Positions 50,765-61,131 of a stretch of DNA of 64,000 nt are shown one piece after another. Location: NCBI RefSeq assembly GCF_041435055.1, contig NZ_CP108002.1:5208001-5272000 (forward strand). Reading direction: 5' to 3'. Origin of the DNA: Streptomyces sp. NBC_00341. GTDB taxonomy: Bacteria > Actinomycetota > Actinomycetes > Streptomycetales > Streptomycetaceae. The number at the start of each line of letters is the position of its first letter. Within the stretch, counting starts at the first letter, position 1. A model generated the notes under the pieces. That model saw only the letters and a program-made list of their open reading frames with translations, did no database searches and was not told where the DNA came from. Made by a program: the position numbers and the translations under genes.

Positions 50765-51277
50765 TCAGCTTCGGGTGGTGTAGAGGTGTGCGTCGCCCAG
50801 CCGCGTACGCAGGGTGGCGAGCGCGCGCGAGCACTGGCTCTTCACGGTGGACGGGCTGCACCGCAGCAGTTCGGCCACGGTCTCCACGCTCAGGTCCTCC
50901 CAGTAGCGCAGCACGACCATCGCCCGTGCGCGGGGCGGCAGTTCGGACAGCGCGGCCAGCAGCGTGACCGTCAGTTCGGGACCGACCGCCGGTGCGTGCG
51001 CGGCGATCGGCGTATGGGCACGGAAGTCGCGCAGCCGCCGGCGGCGCTCGGCGATGTAGGTGCGGGTCAGCACGGTCCTGGCGTAGGCGTCCGGGTGGTG
51101 GGCGGCGCTCACCCGGTGCCAGTGCTGGAACAGCTTGGCCAGCGTCGTCTGAGTCAGATCACGGGCCGCCTCCGCGTCGCCGCACAGCAGGTACGCGGTG
51201 CGGTACAGCCGGCGCTGGCTCGCCCGCGCGAACTCCTCGAAGCTGTTGTCGGCGTCCCGGCCGGTCCCCGCGCTCAT
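50765..51277 (-). CDS. ECF sigma factor, SigE family
   Basis: This 170-residue ECF sigma factor has region 2 (FARASQRRLYRTAYLLCGDAEAARDLTQTTLAKLFQHW) and region 4 (LSELPPRARAMVVLRYWEDLSVETVAELLRCSPSTVKSQCSRALATLR). Both are intact, unlike the broken sigma gene at 41933. It heads a four-gene operon with the anti-sigma-like protein and two DUF3152 proteins. It probably senses an envelope cue through them. Confidence 0.92.
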   Translation of the reverse strand: MSAGTGRDADNSFEEFARASQRRLYRTAYLLCGDAEAARDLTQTTLAKLFQHWHRVSAAHHPDAYARTVLTRTYIAERRRRLRDFRAHTPIAAHAPAVGPELTVTLLAALSELPPRARAMVVLRYWEDLSVETVAELLRCSPSTVKSQCSRALATLRTRLGDAHLYTTRS

Positions 51278-51524
51278 CCGGCCCCCTTCACGGTCCGTCG
51301 GTGGTCTCTCCTCCTGTTACTGAGAGCGCACGGGCCGGAAAGGTTGAAGCCAAATTCAAACCCGCGTCCGAATCCGGGGCAGGACGGGGCGAAGCGGGGC
51401 GAGGCCTCAGCAGGCCGGTTACGGGACGCCCGCCGTGCTGGACACCGCGTCGCCGCCCCCGCGCCCCGGCCCCGACGGCGGGCCCGCCCCCTCGCTCCCC
51501 GGGCGGACTGCTTGAATGGGAGGC

Positions 51525-52217
51525 GTGACCCGAGCCTCCCTGGACAAGCAGCCGCACGAAGTCGCCTCGATGTTCGACGACGTGGCGGCGAACTACGACC
51601 TGACCAATGACGTGCTCTCGCTCGGCCAGGCCCGGCTGTGGCGCAAGGAGGTCGCCAAGGCGGTCCACGCCCGCCCCGCGGAGAAGGTCCTCGACCTGGC
51701 CGCCGGGACCGCGACGTCCTCGCTGCCGTTCGCCGCGACCGGGGCGTACGTCGTGCCGTGCGACTTCTCCATCGGCATGCTCCAGGAAGGCAAGAAGCGC
51801 AACTCCTGGCTGCCGTTCACGGCGGGCGACGCGACGCGGCTGCCGTTCCGGGACGAGACGTTCGACGCGGTCACCATCTCCTTCGGGCTGCGCAACGTCC
51901 AGGACACGGACGCGGCGCTGAGCGAGCTGTACCGGGTGACCAAGCCGGGCGGCCGGGTCGTCATCTGCGAGTTCTCCCAGCCGGTCTGGACACCGTTCCG
52001 GACCGTCTACACCGAGTACCTGATGCGGGCGCTGCCACCGGTCGCGCGCGCGGTGTCGTCCAACCCCGACGCGTACGTCTACCTCGCCGAGTCGATCCGC
52101 GCCTGGCCCGACCAGGCAGGGCTCGCGGCGAAGCTCCAGCGGGCCGGCTGGTCGGACGTCGCCTGGCGCAACCTCACCGGCGGCGTGGTCGCGCTGCACC
52201 GGGGCGTCCGCGCCTGA
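51525..52217 (+). CDS. menG: Demethylmenaquinone methyltransferase
   Basis: This 230-residue SAM methyltransferase has the MenG/UbiE signatures: [78 protein letters not shown] and a C-terminal [11 protein letters not shown]. It catalyses the last step of menaquinone synthesis. The GTG at 51525 has GGGAGG unusually close; an ATG at 51516 is the alternative and leaderless expression is possible. It is followed by the geranylgeranyl reductase gene. Confidence 0.93.
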   Translation: MTRASLDKQPHEVASMFDDVAANYDLTNDVLSLGQARLWRKEVAKAVHARPAEKVLDLAAGTATSSLPFAATGAYVVPCDFSIGMLQEGKKRNSWLPFTAGDATRLPFRDETFDAVTISFGLRNVQDTDAALSELYRVTKPGGRVVICEFSQPVWTPFRTVYTEYLMRALPPVARAVSSNPDAYVYLAESIRAWPDQAGLAAKLQRAGWSDVAWRNLTGGVVALHRGVRA

Positions 52218-52339
52218 GCGCCGCACCGGGCGCGGCCGACATGGGGGAGCCCTTCGGGAGGTTGATCAGCGGGCCCCCATAGACTGCACGGGCCATGTGC
52301 CGCGCGGCACGCGATTTCGAGTCTTCGGGAGATCCGACC

Positions 52340-53623
52340 GTGACCGAGCCCCTGTCCGAACACAGCGCGGATGTGATCGTCGTCGGGGCAGGCCCAGCCG
52401 GCTCCACGACCGCGTACTACCTCGCCAAGGCGGGCCTGGACGTCCTCCTCCTGGAGAAGACCGCCTTCCCCCGCGAGAAGGTCTGCGGCGACGGCCTCAC
52501 CCCGCGCGCCACCAAGCAGCTCGTCTCCATGGGCATCGACATCTCCGAAGAGGCCGGCTGGCTCCGGAACAAGGGCCTGCGCATCATCGGCGGCGGCGTC
52601 CGGCTCCAGCTGGACTGGCCGGATCTCGCCTCCTACCCGGACTACGGGCTGGTCCGCAAGCGCGACGACTTCGACGAGCAGCTGGCCCGCCAGGCGCAGA
52701 AGGGCGGCGCCCGGCTGTACGAGCGCTGCAACGTCGGCGCCCCGATCACCGACCCCCGCACCGGCCGGATCACCGGCGTGCACGCGAAGCTCGGCGAGGA
52801 GAAGACCCCGGTCACCTTCCACGCCCCGCTCGTCGTCGCCGCCGACGGCAACTCCACCCGGCTCTCACTCGCGATGGGCCTGCACCGCCGCGAGGACCGC
52901 CCGATGGGCGTCGCGGTCCGTACGTACTTCACCTCGCCCCGTCACGACGACGACTACCTGGAGTCCTGGCTGGAACTCTGGGACCGCCGGGGCACGGAGG
53001 ACCGCCTGCTGCCCGGCTACGGCTGGATCTTCGGCATGGGCGACGGCACCTCCAACGTCGGCCTCGGCATCCTCAACTCCTCGGCCGCCTTCAAGGAGCT
53101 GGACTGGCGCGAGGTCCTCAAGGCGTGGTGCGCGTCGATGCCGGAGGACTGGGGCTACACCCCGGACAACATGACGATGCCGATCCGCGGCGCCGCCCTC
53201 CCGATGGCGTTCAACCGCCAGCCGCACTACACCAAGGGCCTGCTGCTCGTCGGTGACGCGGGCGGCATGGTCAACCCGTTCAACGGCGAAGGCATCGCGT
53301 ACGCCATGGAGTCGGGCCAGATCGCGGCGGACGTCATCGTGCAGGCCCATGCCCGCGCGACCCCGGCCCAGCGCGAACTGGCCCTGAACAACTACCCGAA
53401 GGTGCTCAAGGAGACCTACGGCGGCTACTACACGATGGGCCGCGCCTTCGTGAAGCTGATCGGCAACCCGAAGGTCATGAAGGTCGCCACCCAGCGCGGC
53501 CTGACGCACCCGCTGCTGATGAAGTTCACCCTCAAGATGCTCGCCAACCTCACCGACCCGACGGGCGGCGACGCGATGGACCGCATCATCAACGGCCTGA
53601 CGAAGGTGGCGCCGCGTTCGTGA
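52340..53623 (+). CDS. Geranylgeranyl reductase-family flavoprotein
   Basis: This 427-residue FAD enzyme has the N-terminal Rossmann motif VIVVGAGPAGSTTAYYLAKAGL, the family block PREKVCGDGLTPRA, and the C-terminal GDAGGMVNPFNGEGIAYAMESG. It likely reduces isoprenoid double bonds, either in the menaquinone side chain (MenJ-like) or in lipids. It lies 122 bases after menG on the same strand, which favours the menaquinone role. GGGAGA precedes the GTG at 52340. Confidence 0.9.
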   Translation: MTEPLSEHSADVIVVGAGPAGSTTAYYLAKAGLDVLLLEKTAFPREKVCGDGLTPRATKQLVSMGIDISEEAGWLRNKGLRIIGGGVRLQLDWPDLASYPDYGLVRKRDDFDEQLARQAQKGGARLYERCNVGAPITDPRTGRITGVHAKLGEEKTPVTFHAPLVVAADGNSTRLSLAMGLHRREDRPMGVAVRTYFTSPRHDDDYLESWLELWDRRGTEDRLLPGYGWIFGMGDGTSNVGLGILNSSAAFKELDWREVLKAWCASMPEDWGYTPDNMTMPIRGAALPMAFNRQPHYTKGLLLVGDAGGMVNPFNGEGIAYAMESGQIAADVIVQAHARATPAQRELALNNYPKVLKETYGGYYTMGRAFVKLIGNPKVMKVATQRGLTHPLLMKFTLKMLANLTDPTGGDAMDRIINGLTKVAPRS

Positions 53624-53652
53624 CCGGGGGCTTCACGGATCCCGCGGCGTCG

Positions 53653-56172
53653 TCAGGAAGCTGCCTCCGCTTCCTCCACGGGTTCCTCCTCGGACCGGGC
53701 GGCGCCCTTGCGGACGGTGCAGTGGAGCGAGTTGTCCCGCACATCGGCGACGATCGTGTCGCCGGGGTCGCTCTCGCCGCTCAGCAGCAGTGAGGCGATG
53801 CGGTTGTCGAGCTCCGTCTGGATGGTGCGGCGCAGCGGGCGGGCACCGAACTCCGGCTGGTAGCCATGGGAGACCAGCAACTTCTTCGCCGCTTCGGTCA
53901 CCTCCAGCGTCATGCCCTGCGCGTGGACGCGGTGCTTGCTCCGGTCCAGGAGGTGTTCGACGATCTCCGAGAGGTCTTCCTCGGTGAGGCTGTGGAAGAT
54001 GATGATGTCGTCGATCCGGTTGAGGAACTCGGGCAGGAACCGTCCCCGCAGGTCGTCCATCAGCTCGTCCTTGAGTTCGGCGGCATCGCCCTTGTGGGCG
54101 AGGATGCGATGGGCGCCGATGTTGGACGTCATGATGACCACGCAGTGGCGGAAGTCGACCGTGCGCCCCTGGGCGTCCGTCAGTCGGCCGTCGTCCAGGA
54201 TCTGCAGCAGCGTGTTGAACACGTCGGGGTGTGCCTTCTCCACCTCGTCGAACAGCACCACGCTGTACGGCTTGCGGCGAACCTTCTCGGTGAGCTGACC
54301 TGCCTCGTCGTAGCCGACGTACCCGGGAGGCGCGCCGACGAGCCGGGCAACGGTGTGCTTCTCCTGGAACTCGCTCATGTCGAACCGGATCATCCGGTCC
54401 GCGTCGCCGAAGAGCAGTTCGGCGAGCGTCTTGGCGAGTTCGGTCTTGCCCACGCCGGTGGGGCCCAGGAAGAGGAACGAGCCCACGGGCCGGTTCGGGT
54501 CGCCCATGCCCGCGCGATTGCGGCGCACGGCTTCGGAGACCGCGGTGACCGCCTCGTTCTGGCCGACGATCCTCTCGTGCATCTCCTCCTCCAGCCCGAG
54601 GAGCTTCTCCTTCTCGCTGGCGGTGAGCTGGGAGACCGGAATCCCCGTGCGGCGGGAGACGATATCCGCGATGTCGGAGGCGGTGACGGAGACGACGCCT
54701 TCGCGGCGCTCCTCGACGCCCGCGAGCTCGCCCTCCACCTCGGCGATCTGCCGCTTCAGGTCAGAGGCCCTGTCGAACTCCTCGCCGGCGACGGCCTGGT
54801 CCTTCTCGCGTCGCAGCTTCGCGAGGCGGTCCTCCCGGCTGACGACCTCGGTGGAACGGCCTGCGCTGCGCAGCCGTACCCGGGCACCCGCCTGGTCCAT
54901 CAGGTCGATCGCCTTGTCCGGCAGGAACCGGTCGCTGATGTAGCGGTCGGACAGTTCCGCTGCCGCGGTCAGGGCTCCGTCGGCGAAGCGGACCTGGTGG
55001 TGCGCCTCGTACGCGTCGCGCAGCCCTTCGAGGATCTGCACCGTCTCCTCGACACTCGGTTCGGGGATGAGGACGGGCTGGAAGCGGCGTTCGAGAGCGG
55101 CGTCCTTCTCGATGTGCTTGCGGTACTCGTCGATCGTCGTCGCTCCCACCACGTGGAGCTCGCCGCGTGCGAGCGCGGGCTTGAGCATGTTGCCCGCGTC
55201 CATCGCCCCCTCGCCCGTCGCGCCCGCGCCGACGACCGTGTGCAGTTCGTCGATGAAGAGGATGATGTCGCCGCCGGCCTCCTGGACGTCCTCGATGACC
55301 TTCTTCAGCCGCTCCTCGAACTGGCCCCGGTACTGCGCACCGGCCACCATGCCGGACATGTCGAGGGAGACGACCCTCTTGCCCTTCAGGGACTCGGGCA
55401 CTTCGCCGGCCACGATGCTCTGGGCCAGCCCCTCCACGATGGCGGTCTTCCCGACTCCGGGCTCACCGATGAGCACCGGGTTGTTCTTGGAGCGCCGCGA
55501 GAGGATCTCGATGGTCTGCTCGATCTCCTCGGCCCGGCCGACGACAGGGTCGAGCCGCCCCGCCTTCGCCTCCTCCGTGAGGTCCCGGCCGAATTCGTCC
55601 AGGGTCGTCGCGGGCTGCTTCCCGGCAGCGGGGGAACCGTCCGCCCGGTCCGCGTGACCCCGCAGCTTCTGGGTGTCCAGGTCCTGTGCGCGCAGGAACC
55701 GGTTGGCACCCGAGTCCGGGTCCTCCAGGAGTGCGGCGAGGATGTGCTCGGGGCCGATGTAGGACACGTCCGCCGCCTGCGAGCCGGCGTAGGCGGCCGC
55801 GAGCGTACGCTTCGCCGCCGGTGTGAGCCCGGGGGTCGCGGACGGTTCGCCCGCCTCCCGGGGCAACACCTCGGCGATCCGGGCCGCGAGCGCGTCGACG
55901 TCGACACCGGCCTGGGCGAGGAGGCTCCGCGCGGGGTCGACCTGAGTGGCCGCCCACAGGAGGTGTTCCGTGTCGAGGTCGGACGTCCCGTTCTCGGCCG
56001 CCTTCTGCGTGGCCAGGCCGAGAAGTTCGTGCGACGACTCCGTGAGGAGGCGGCCGATGGGCACCCGCTGCACAGCCGGTGGCGACGAGGCCGGTGACGT
56101 GCCGAAGAAGCGGTCGAGCATCTCACTGAAAGGGTCGGACGACCCGAAAGGTGAACCGAACGCCATCGACAT
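53653..56172 (-). CDS. Clp/Hsp100 AAA+ ATPase, ClpC-like without ClpP loop
   Basis: This 839-residue protein has a Gly/Ser/Pro-rich start, a double Clp-N domain (to about 165), AAA+ module 1 with GEPGVGKT, and a UVR-like middle segment ([24 protein letters not shown]). AAA+ module 2 with GPTGVGKT and a D2-small domain complete it. In ClpC and ClpA an [LIV]GF loop after the TSN(V/I)GA strand docks ClpP; here the segment reads [23 protein letters not shown] without it. It is probably a stand-alone disaggregase or unfoldase, like ClpB or ClpL. GAGGAG precedes the ATG at 56172. Confidence 0.9.
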   Translation of the reverse strand: MSMAFGSPFGSSDPFSEMLDRFFGTSPASSPPAVQRVPIGRLLTESSHELLGLATQKAAENGTSDLDTEHLLWAATQVDPARSLLAQAGVDVDALAARIAEVLPREAGEPSATPGLTPAAKRTLAAAYAGSQAADVSYIGPEHILAALLEDPDSGANRFLRAQDLDTQKLRGHADRADGSPAAGKQPATTLDEFGRDLTEEAKAGRLDPVVGRAEEIEQTIEILSRRSKNNPVLIGEPGVGKTAIVEGLAQSIVAGEVPESLKGKRVVSLDMSGMVAGAQYRGQFEERLKKVIEDVQEAGGDIILFIDELHTVVGAGATGEGAMDAGNMLKPALARGELHVVGATTIDEYRKHIEKDAALERRFQPVLIPEPSVEETVQILEGLRDAYEAHHQVRFADGALTAAAELSDRYISDRFLPDKAIDLMDQAGARVRLRSAGRSTEVVSREDRLAKLRREKDQAVAGEEFDRASDLKRQIAEVEGELAGVEERREGVVSVTASDIADIVSRRTGIPVSQLTASEKEKLLGLEEEMHERIVGQNEAVTAVSEAVRRNRAGMGDPNRPVGSFLFLGPTGVGKTELAKTLAELLFGDADRMIRFDMSEFQEKHTVARLVGAPPGYVGYDEAGQLTEKVRRKPYSVVLFDEVEKAHPDVFNTLLQILDDGRLTDAQGRTVDFRHCVVIMTSNIGAHRILAHKGDAAELKDELMDDLRGRFLPEFLNRIDDIIIFHSLTEEDLSEIVEHLLDRSKHRVHAQGMTLEVTEAAKKLLVSHGYQPEFGARPLRRTIQTELDNRIASLLLSGESDPGDTIVADVRDNSLHCTVRKGAARSEEEPVEEAEAAS

Positions 56173-56310
56173 GGCAACTCCTCGCGCGGTGAGAGCCCCT
56201 CCCACTCAAACCCGGTGCCCCGCCCTCCGCAACCTGAGGAAACGCCCGACTGAGGGAGCACAGCCAGGGACTGCCTCCTGGGTCTCCGTGAGATCGTCGC
56301 CGGCGGGCGG

Positions 56311-56340
56311 CGTCACGGCGGTCGGCGTCACGGCGGTCGG
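56311..56340 (+). repeat. 15-bp tandem duplication
   Basis: CGTCACGGCGGTCGG occurs twice in a row in the divergent spacer between the Clp ATPase and luciferase-like genes. It may be slippage or a tandem regulator site; no palindrome is evident. Confidence 0.6.
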
Positions 56341-56408
56341 CGTGCGGGATGACGTGACCCGGGTGAGGCTGGGGGTCTGTGCCGCCCGCGGACCGTAGGA
56401 GCGCCCCG

Positions 56409-57851
56409 ATGCCCGACCTCGGCCACGACCTCCTCTTCGGCTGTTTCGCGCCGCCCGAGGCGGCCCGCCGTAGTGCCTTCGTACGACTGGCCCAAGAGGC
56501 GGACCAGGCCGGACTCGACCTCCTCGGGGTGCAGGACCATCCGTACCAGCCGGCCTTCCTGGACACCTGGACGCTGCTGTCGCACCTGTCGTCGGTGACC
56601 CGCCGCATCAAGCTGGTCCCCGCGGTTGCGAATCTTCCGCTACGGCCCCCGGCCATGCTGGCCAGGAGCGTGGCGACACTGGACCTCCTCAGCGGCGGCC
56701 GGGTGGAACTGGGCCTGGGAGCAGGCGCGTTCTGGGACGCCATCGAGGCGATGGGTGGCACGCGCCGTACGCCCGGGGAGTCCGTGGCAGCGTTGGAGGA
56801 AGCCATCGGCGTGCTGCGCGCCTTGTGGACGGACGGCCCCGGCGTACGCCTGGAGGGCACCCACTACCGGCTCGCGGGCGCTCAACCCGGACCGCTGCCC
56901 GCCCACCCGGTCGGCATCTGGCTCGGCGTCTACGGTCCGCGCATGCTGCGGCTGACCGGGCGGCTCGCGGACGGCTGGCTCGGCAGCGCCTCCTACGCCC
57001 CGCCCGAGAAGCTCGCCGGTCTGATGCGCACCGTGGACGAGGGTGCGCGGGCGGCGGGACGGGAGCCGTCCGCCGTGCGCCGCGTCTACGTCGTCGACCC
57101 CTCGTTCACCACAGAGCAGCTGACGGAACTCGCTCTCACCCACGGCCTCAGCGGCTTCCTCCTGAACGTGAACGCGGACGGCACCGGCCCCCTGATGCGC
57201 TTCGCCGCGGAGGTGGCCCCAGCCGTACGCGAAGCGGTCGCCCAGGAACGCGGCACGACCGCCCCCGCCGCACTCCCGGACGACGCCCGGATCGAGCACC
57301 GACGGCTCGACCCCTCAGCACGCCCCGTCGCACCACCGCCGCACCCGGACCGCCCCGCCGCCGGCGCCGCCGGTGAGCGCGCCGCCCAGACCCTGGTACT
57401 GGTCCACGACAGCCTCCGCGAAGAACTGGCCCAGCTCCAGCACGCGGTCGGCGAGGTCCTGGCCGGGCGCGACAGCCCGGCCGCCGCCCGCTCGTTCCTC
57501 AACGCCATGACCATGCGCCAGAACTACTGGTCGCTGGGCGCCTTCTGCGCCTCGTACTGCCGGATCGTCACCCAGCACCACCTGCTGGAGGACGAGGTGA
57601 TGTTCGGCAAGCTGCGCGATGCCCAGGAAGACCTCACGCCGGTGCTGACCCGCCTGGAAGAGGAACACGAGCTGATCGCCTCGTTGATCGCGCGCCTGGA
57701 CGAGGTGCTGGTCGCGATGGTCCAGGACGCGTCCCGCCTGGAAGAGGTCCGCACCGTCCTCGACAGGCTCGCCGACTGCCTCCTCTCCCACCTCGCCTAC
57801 GAGGAGGAACAGCTCCTGGACCCGATCGCCCGCCACAACGTCGTCGTTTGA
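56409..57851 (+). CDS. LLM-class (luciferase-like) oxidoreductase fused to a hemerythrin domain
   Basis: This is a 480-residue fusion. Residues 1-290 form a bacterial-luciferase-like TIM barrel (FAPPEAARRSAFVRLAQEADQAGLDLLGVQDHPYQPAF, ARSVATLDLLSGGRVELGLGAG), likely F420- or FMN-dependent. A Pro-rich linker (about 300-330) leads to a four-helix hemerythrin-like domain with metal-ligand candidates in LVHDSLREEL, TQHHLLEDEVMF, LEEEHELI and LSHLAYEEEQL. AGGAG precedes the ATG at 56409. The fusion suggests an oxidoreductase sensing or using O2/NO through a di-iron site. Substrate unknown. Confidence 0.85.
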   Translation: MPDLGHDLLFGCFAPPEAARRSAFVRLAQEADQAGLDLLGVQDHPYQPAFLDTWTLLSHLSSVTRRIKLVPAVANLPLRPPAMLARSVATLDLLSGGRVELGLGAGAFWDAIEAMGGTRRTPGESVAALEEAIGVLRALWTDGPGVRLEGTHYRLAGAQPGPLPAHPVGIWLGVYGPRMLRLTGRLADGWLGSASYAPPEKLAGLMRTVDEGARAAGREPSAVRRVYVVDPSFTTEQLTELALTHGLSGFLLNVNADGTGPLMRFAAEVAPAVREAVAQERGTTAPAALPDDARIEHRRLDPSARPVAPPPHPDRPAAGAAGERAAQTLVLVHDSLREELAQLQHAVGEVLAGRDSPAAARSFLNAMTMRQNYWSLGAFCASYCRIVTQHHLLEDEVMFGKLRDAQEDLTPVLTRLEEEHELIASLIARLDEVLVAMVQDASRLEEVRTVLDRLADCLLSHLAYEEEQLLDPIARHNVVV

Positions 57852-57929
57852 ACTCCCGCACGCGATGGCGATCCGGCGGCGCGCGTCGGGGCCGCTGCGC
57901 CCGCCTCTTTGCCTGGCACGAACCAGACA

Positions 57930-57968
57930 GGGCTGCGGGCCGCACCGGGATGGCGCGGCCCGCAGCCC
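57930..57968. terminator. Hairpin terminator between convergent genes
   Basis: GGGCTGCGGGCCGC pairs perfectly over 14 bases with its complement around an 11-base loop. Outer GAACCAG (57920) and CTGGTTC (57976) extend the dyad. It separates the luciferase-hemerythrin gene from the convergent FG-GAP gene. Confidence 0.85.
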
Positions 57969-58014
57969 GTCACGAGGCTGGTTCCGGCTCAGACCGGATC
58001 AGCTCAGTGCTGGT

Positions 58015-61000
58015 TCAGCTCAGTGCTTGGAAGTTGAGCCAGCCAGTGGTGCCGACCACGGTGGGTGTGCCGATGCCGGTGGAAGTGATGGAGGGGTAGA
58101 AGTAGAGGCCCTTGTCGGTGTCGTGGCTGGTGGTGAAGAGGTCGGGTTTGCCGTCCCCGTTGCTGTCACCCTCTGAAGTGATCAACGGGTGCGTCTTGGT
58201 GTCCCAGCCGCTGGCCTTGAGGTCGACGGTCGTGTGGCCGAGTCCCTCTCCGGCCGGCCCGGTGCCGGTGTAGAGGCGGAGCCGGCCGTCTGATTTCTGT
58301 CTGGCGACCATGTCGACCTTGCCGTCGCCGTTGACGTCGCCGGGAGCGACCATCTCGTAGTTGGCCCAGGCGCCGTCACCGATGAGGACGGGTTCGGTGA
58401 CGTCATCGAGATAGAAACTGTCCGAGCCGTAGTAGAGCCACAGGTGGTCGCCTTCCTTGACCAGGATGTCGGTGTGGCCGGGCACGTCGGGCGTGCCGTC
58501 GGCGTCGACGTCGAGCGGACCGTCGACATCACCGATGGCCAGGATCTGGTCAGCGTTCTTCCAGTGGTTGTTCTCAGGGCTGTATACGTCGAGGGGCACC
58601 CGGTCGAAGCTGCATTCCCGGGAAGCGCCGTCGGCCTCCTCACCTCGTGCGGTGCACGCGTAGCCGAGGCCGTTGTTGGGGTAGACGTACAGGTTTTTCG
58701 TGCCGTCCGCACCGGGCTGGGCGGCGATGAGGTCTTCGTAGCCGTCGTCGGTCCAGTCCCCGCGATGGGTGATGGAGGCGCCGTTGAAGCTCGTGTCACT
58801 GGCCTCGGTGTAGGGGGCGTACTGGCCGTTGCCCTGGCCCGGGTAGAACCACAGAGTCCCGTCGGCGCGGATGCCGTACATGTCGGTGTTGCCGTCCCCG
58901 TTGAGGTCACCGGGTTTGTCGGTGATGCCGGGGCTGTTGGCATAGAAGATGTACGCGCTTCGGTCGGAGACGTTGCCGGCTCTGTCGATGCTGTTCACGT
59001 AGAGCGTGTGGTTGCCGGCCGCGAGTGGGCGGAGCTTGACGTTGACGGACCCGCCCTGCACCGAGGGGCTGACGGTGACCTTCTTGCTGTTCCAGTCGGT
59101 CCAGTACTCGTACTTGGTGACGTCGGCGACCCCGCCGCTGCTGAGGGTAAACGTGCCCTCGACGCGGGCATTTCCGGTGACGGCGGGCCAGCCGTCCGAG
59201 CCGTCGGGGAACTGCACGGATTTCACGCCGGGTGGGGTGGATGGCCGGGTGGGGTCGAAGACGAAGCGGCAGCCGGGTTTGCCGGTGGCCGGCACCCAGG
59301 CGGAGGACAGTGAGGCGTCCTCGGTCTGCGCCTTCCAGGAAAAGTTTCCGTTGGCCTTGGACAGATAGGGCGTGAGCTGGGCCTTCGTGACCTTGAGTTT
59401 GGCGACGGTTCCGGAGGTGGTGGAGACCGTCTTGTTCACGATGAGCACCCCCTTCGGGTCATCGACGGGGTGGTGGCCGGTGGCCCACAGATTGAACCGG
59501 ACTTTGACCGTCCCGCCGTTCGGGTCCGACCCCTTGGCCGTGAGGTACAGGTCGGTGTTGCCGATCAGCCCGTAGGGGGCGCTGTTGCCGCAGCCGGCGC
59601 TGTTCTTGGTGGACGGAATGGTGTCCAAGCCGCTGGGAACGTTCGGGCGGGTGTTGTACGTGGTCGAGAGCAGAGCCGACTTGGCGTCGAACTTCTTCCA
59701 ACCGAAGACGTCTGTCTCGCTACCTGCCTTGAGAGCAAGAGTGATGGTGTTCCAGTGCCCCTTGGCGGCGTCCTTGGCGGCGGGGGTGGTGTCGAAAGCG
59801 AGCTTGCCAGCAGGGCAGTCGGACCCCCAGCCCTTCGAGTCCGTGACCGTGTCCAGGGTGCGGATCTTCGTGGGCTGGTGGTTCCATGTGGTGGCCGAGC
59901 TCATGTACTCGGTGTGCCACAGCTCGATCGGCTTCTTGGTGCACGACCAGGACCAGGTGTTCTTGATGGTGAACTTGGAGCTGGAGATCACCTTGTCGGT
60001 GGACCACAGGTTGCCTGTATTCATGCGGAAGTAAGAGCGGGCCAGGCCGTTTGTCTTGTTTTCGTAGCCGGCCCGGGCAGTCGTAGTGCCGCCGCCGAAG
60101 TTCGCTCCGTTGTAGTAGGAACTCGTGGGGTTCGTCTTGTAGGCGATGGTCCAGGCATACCGGGAACCGGAGACCGAAGGGTCCAGCAGGACGGGGTACT
60201 GAGTGTCCTCACCCGTCAGCAAATCCTGATTCGGCGTGAGGGTCAGCTTTCCATCTGCCACTGCCGCTTCCATGGAGGCTTGCTGGGCCCCATGGCCCGG
60301 CTCGAACTCGTCCGTCGGCGGCGGGGGGCCCACGTCCTCACTGGTAGCTGCCGTTCGTGCCTGGGGCGCGTCGGAGGTTCCGCTGTCCCACATCAGCGGG
60401 CTGGGTGCGGTGAAGACCTCTTGACCGGCCGGGTTCACAGCGGTGAGGTTGCCGTACTCATCCGTGCTCGCTTCCACCCCGTCAGTGTCCAGGCCGAAGT
60501 GGATCTGTTTCAGTGCCGGATCAGCCGCAGCCTGGGGCGTCTTGACGACGAGCAGGCTGGTGAATCCGGCGGGCCCGGCGCGGAGCTTGAGGTCCACATC
60601 CGTCAGAACGTTTGCGAAGGTCACGGTGTCCCCGTCGACCTGTGCACTGGGCAACGGCTGGGGCCAGCTCCACGACATGCTGCGGCCGTCGCGCACGATT
60701 GTCGCCAGAGGGCCGTCCCCACCGCTGGAGAACCGTACGGCTGTCTCGGTGGCCTTGGGGGACAGCGTCCCGTCAGGGTTGGCCTCCAAGTGCGTGTCGA
60801 TCGGTACGAGCTTGTTGTCCTGCCTGGCGAACTGGGGCAATACGTAAGCGTCCTGAGTAAATGACCCATCCGGGTTGGCGAACACCTGCGACGTCTCGGT
60901 GCGTCGCGAAAGCACCTCGGCGGGCTGGCCGGTATCGACTGCCGCAGCCAGGGCGCTGTCGTCGGCCCCCAGTTGCCGTGCCGACTGTCCGGCGGATCGG

Positions 61001-61131
61001 CTGTCGTTTGCTGTTGCAGCGGCCGACGCTGTCTGTTGCGGCAGGAACACCGCGATCGCCGCTACCGCTGCTGTAGCGGCGATCGCACCTCTTGACGCCA
61101 TTCGTTTGGGCTTTTGTCCGCAAAGTTCCAT
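58015..61131 (-). CDS. Large secreted protein with DNRLRE-like and FG-GAP/VCBS repeat domains
   Basis: This 1038-residue exported protein starts with a signal peptide (KRMASRGAIAATAAVAAIAVFLP..ASAAA, cleaved near 38). A beta-rich N-terminal region follows, then a DNRLRE-like stalk module (about 320-480, TTTARAGYENKTNGLARSYFRMN) and Ig-like domains. A C-terminal propeller of Ca-binding FG-GAP repeats (DLNGDGNTD, DVNGDGKVD, DSNGDGKPD) ends it. A longer start at GTG 61167 would contain a TTA codon; I prefer the ATG at 61131. It is divergent from the RHS gene and likely an extracellular surface or toxin-delivery partner. Confidence 0.85.
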   Translation of the reverse strand: MELCGQKPKRMASRGAIAATAAVAAIAVFLPQQTASAAATANDSRSAGQSARQLGADDSALAAAVDTGQPAEVLSRRTETSQVFANPDGSFTQDAYVLPQFARQDNKLVPIDTHLEANPDGTLSPKATETAVRFSSGGDGPLATIVRDGRSMSWSWPQPLPSAQVDGDTVTFANVLTDVDLKLRAGPAGFTSLLVVKTPQAAADPALKQIHFGLDTDGVEASTDEYGNLTAVNPAGQEVFTAPSPLMWDSGTSDAPQARTAATSEDVGPPPPTDEFEPGHGAQQASMEAAVADGKLTLTPNQDLLTGEDTQYPVLLDPSVSGSRYAWTIAYKTNPTSSYYNGANFGGGTTTARAGYENKTNGLARSYFRMNTGNLWSTDKVISSSKFTIKNTWSWSCTKKPIELWHTEYMSSATTWNHQPTKIRTLDTVTDSKGWGSDCPAGKLAFDTTPAAKDAAKGHWNTITLALKAGSETDVFGWKKFDAKSALLSTTYNTRPNVPSGLDTIPSTKNSAGCGNSAPYGLIGNTDLYLTAKGSDPNGGTVKVRFNLWATGHHPVDDPKGVLIVNKTVSTTSGTVAKLKVTKAQLTPYLSKANGNFSWKAQTEDASLSSAWVPATGKPGCRFVFDPTRPSTPPGVKSVQFPDGSDGWPAVTGNARVEGTFTLSSGGVADVTKYEYWTDWNSKKVTVSPSVQGGSVNVKLRPLAAGNHTLYVNSIDRAGNVSDRSAYIFYANSPGITDKPGDLNGDGNTDMYGIRADGTLWFYPGQGNGQYAPYTEASDTSFNGASITHRGDWTDDGYEDLIAAQPGADGTKNLYVYPNNGLGYACTARGEEADGASRECSFDRVPLDVYSPENNHWKNADQILAIGDVDGPLDVDADGTPDVPGHTDILVKEGDHLWLYYGSDSFYLDDVTEPVLIGDGAWANYEMVAPGDVNGDGKVDMVARQKSDGRLRLYTGTGPAGEGLGHTTVDLKASGWDTKTHPLITSEGDSNGDGKPDLFTTSHDTDKGLYFYPSITSTGIGTPTVVGTTGWLNFQALS

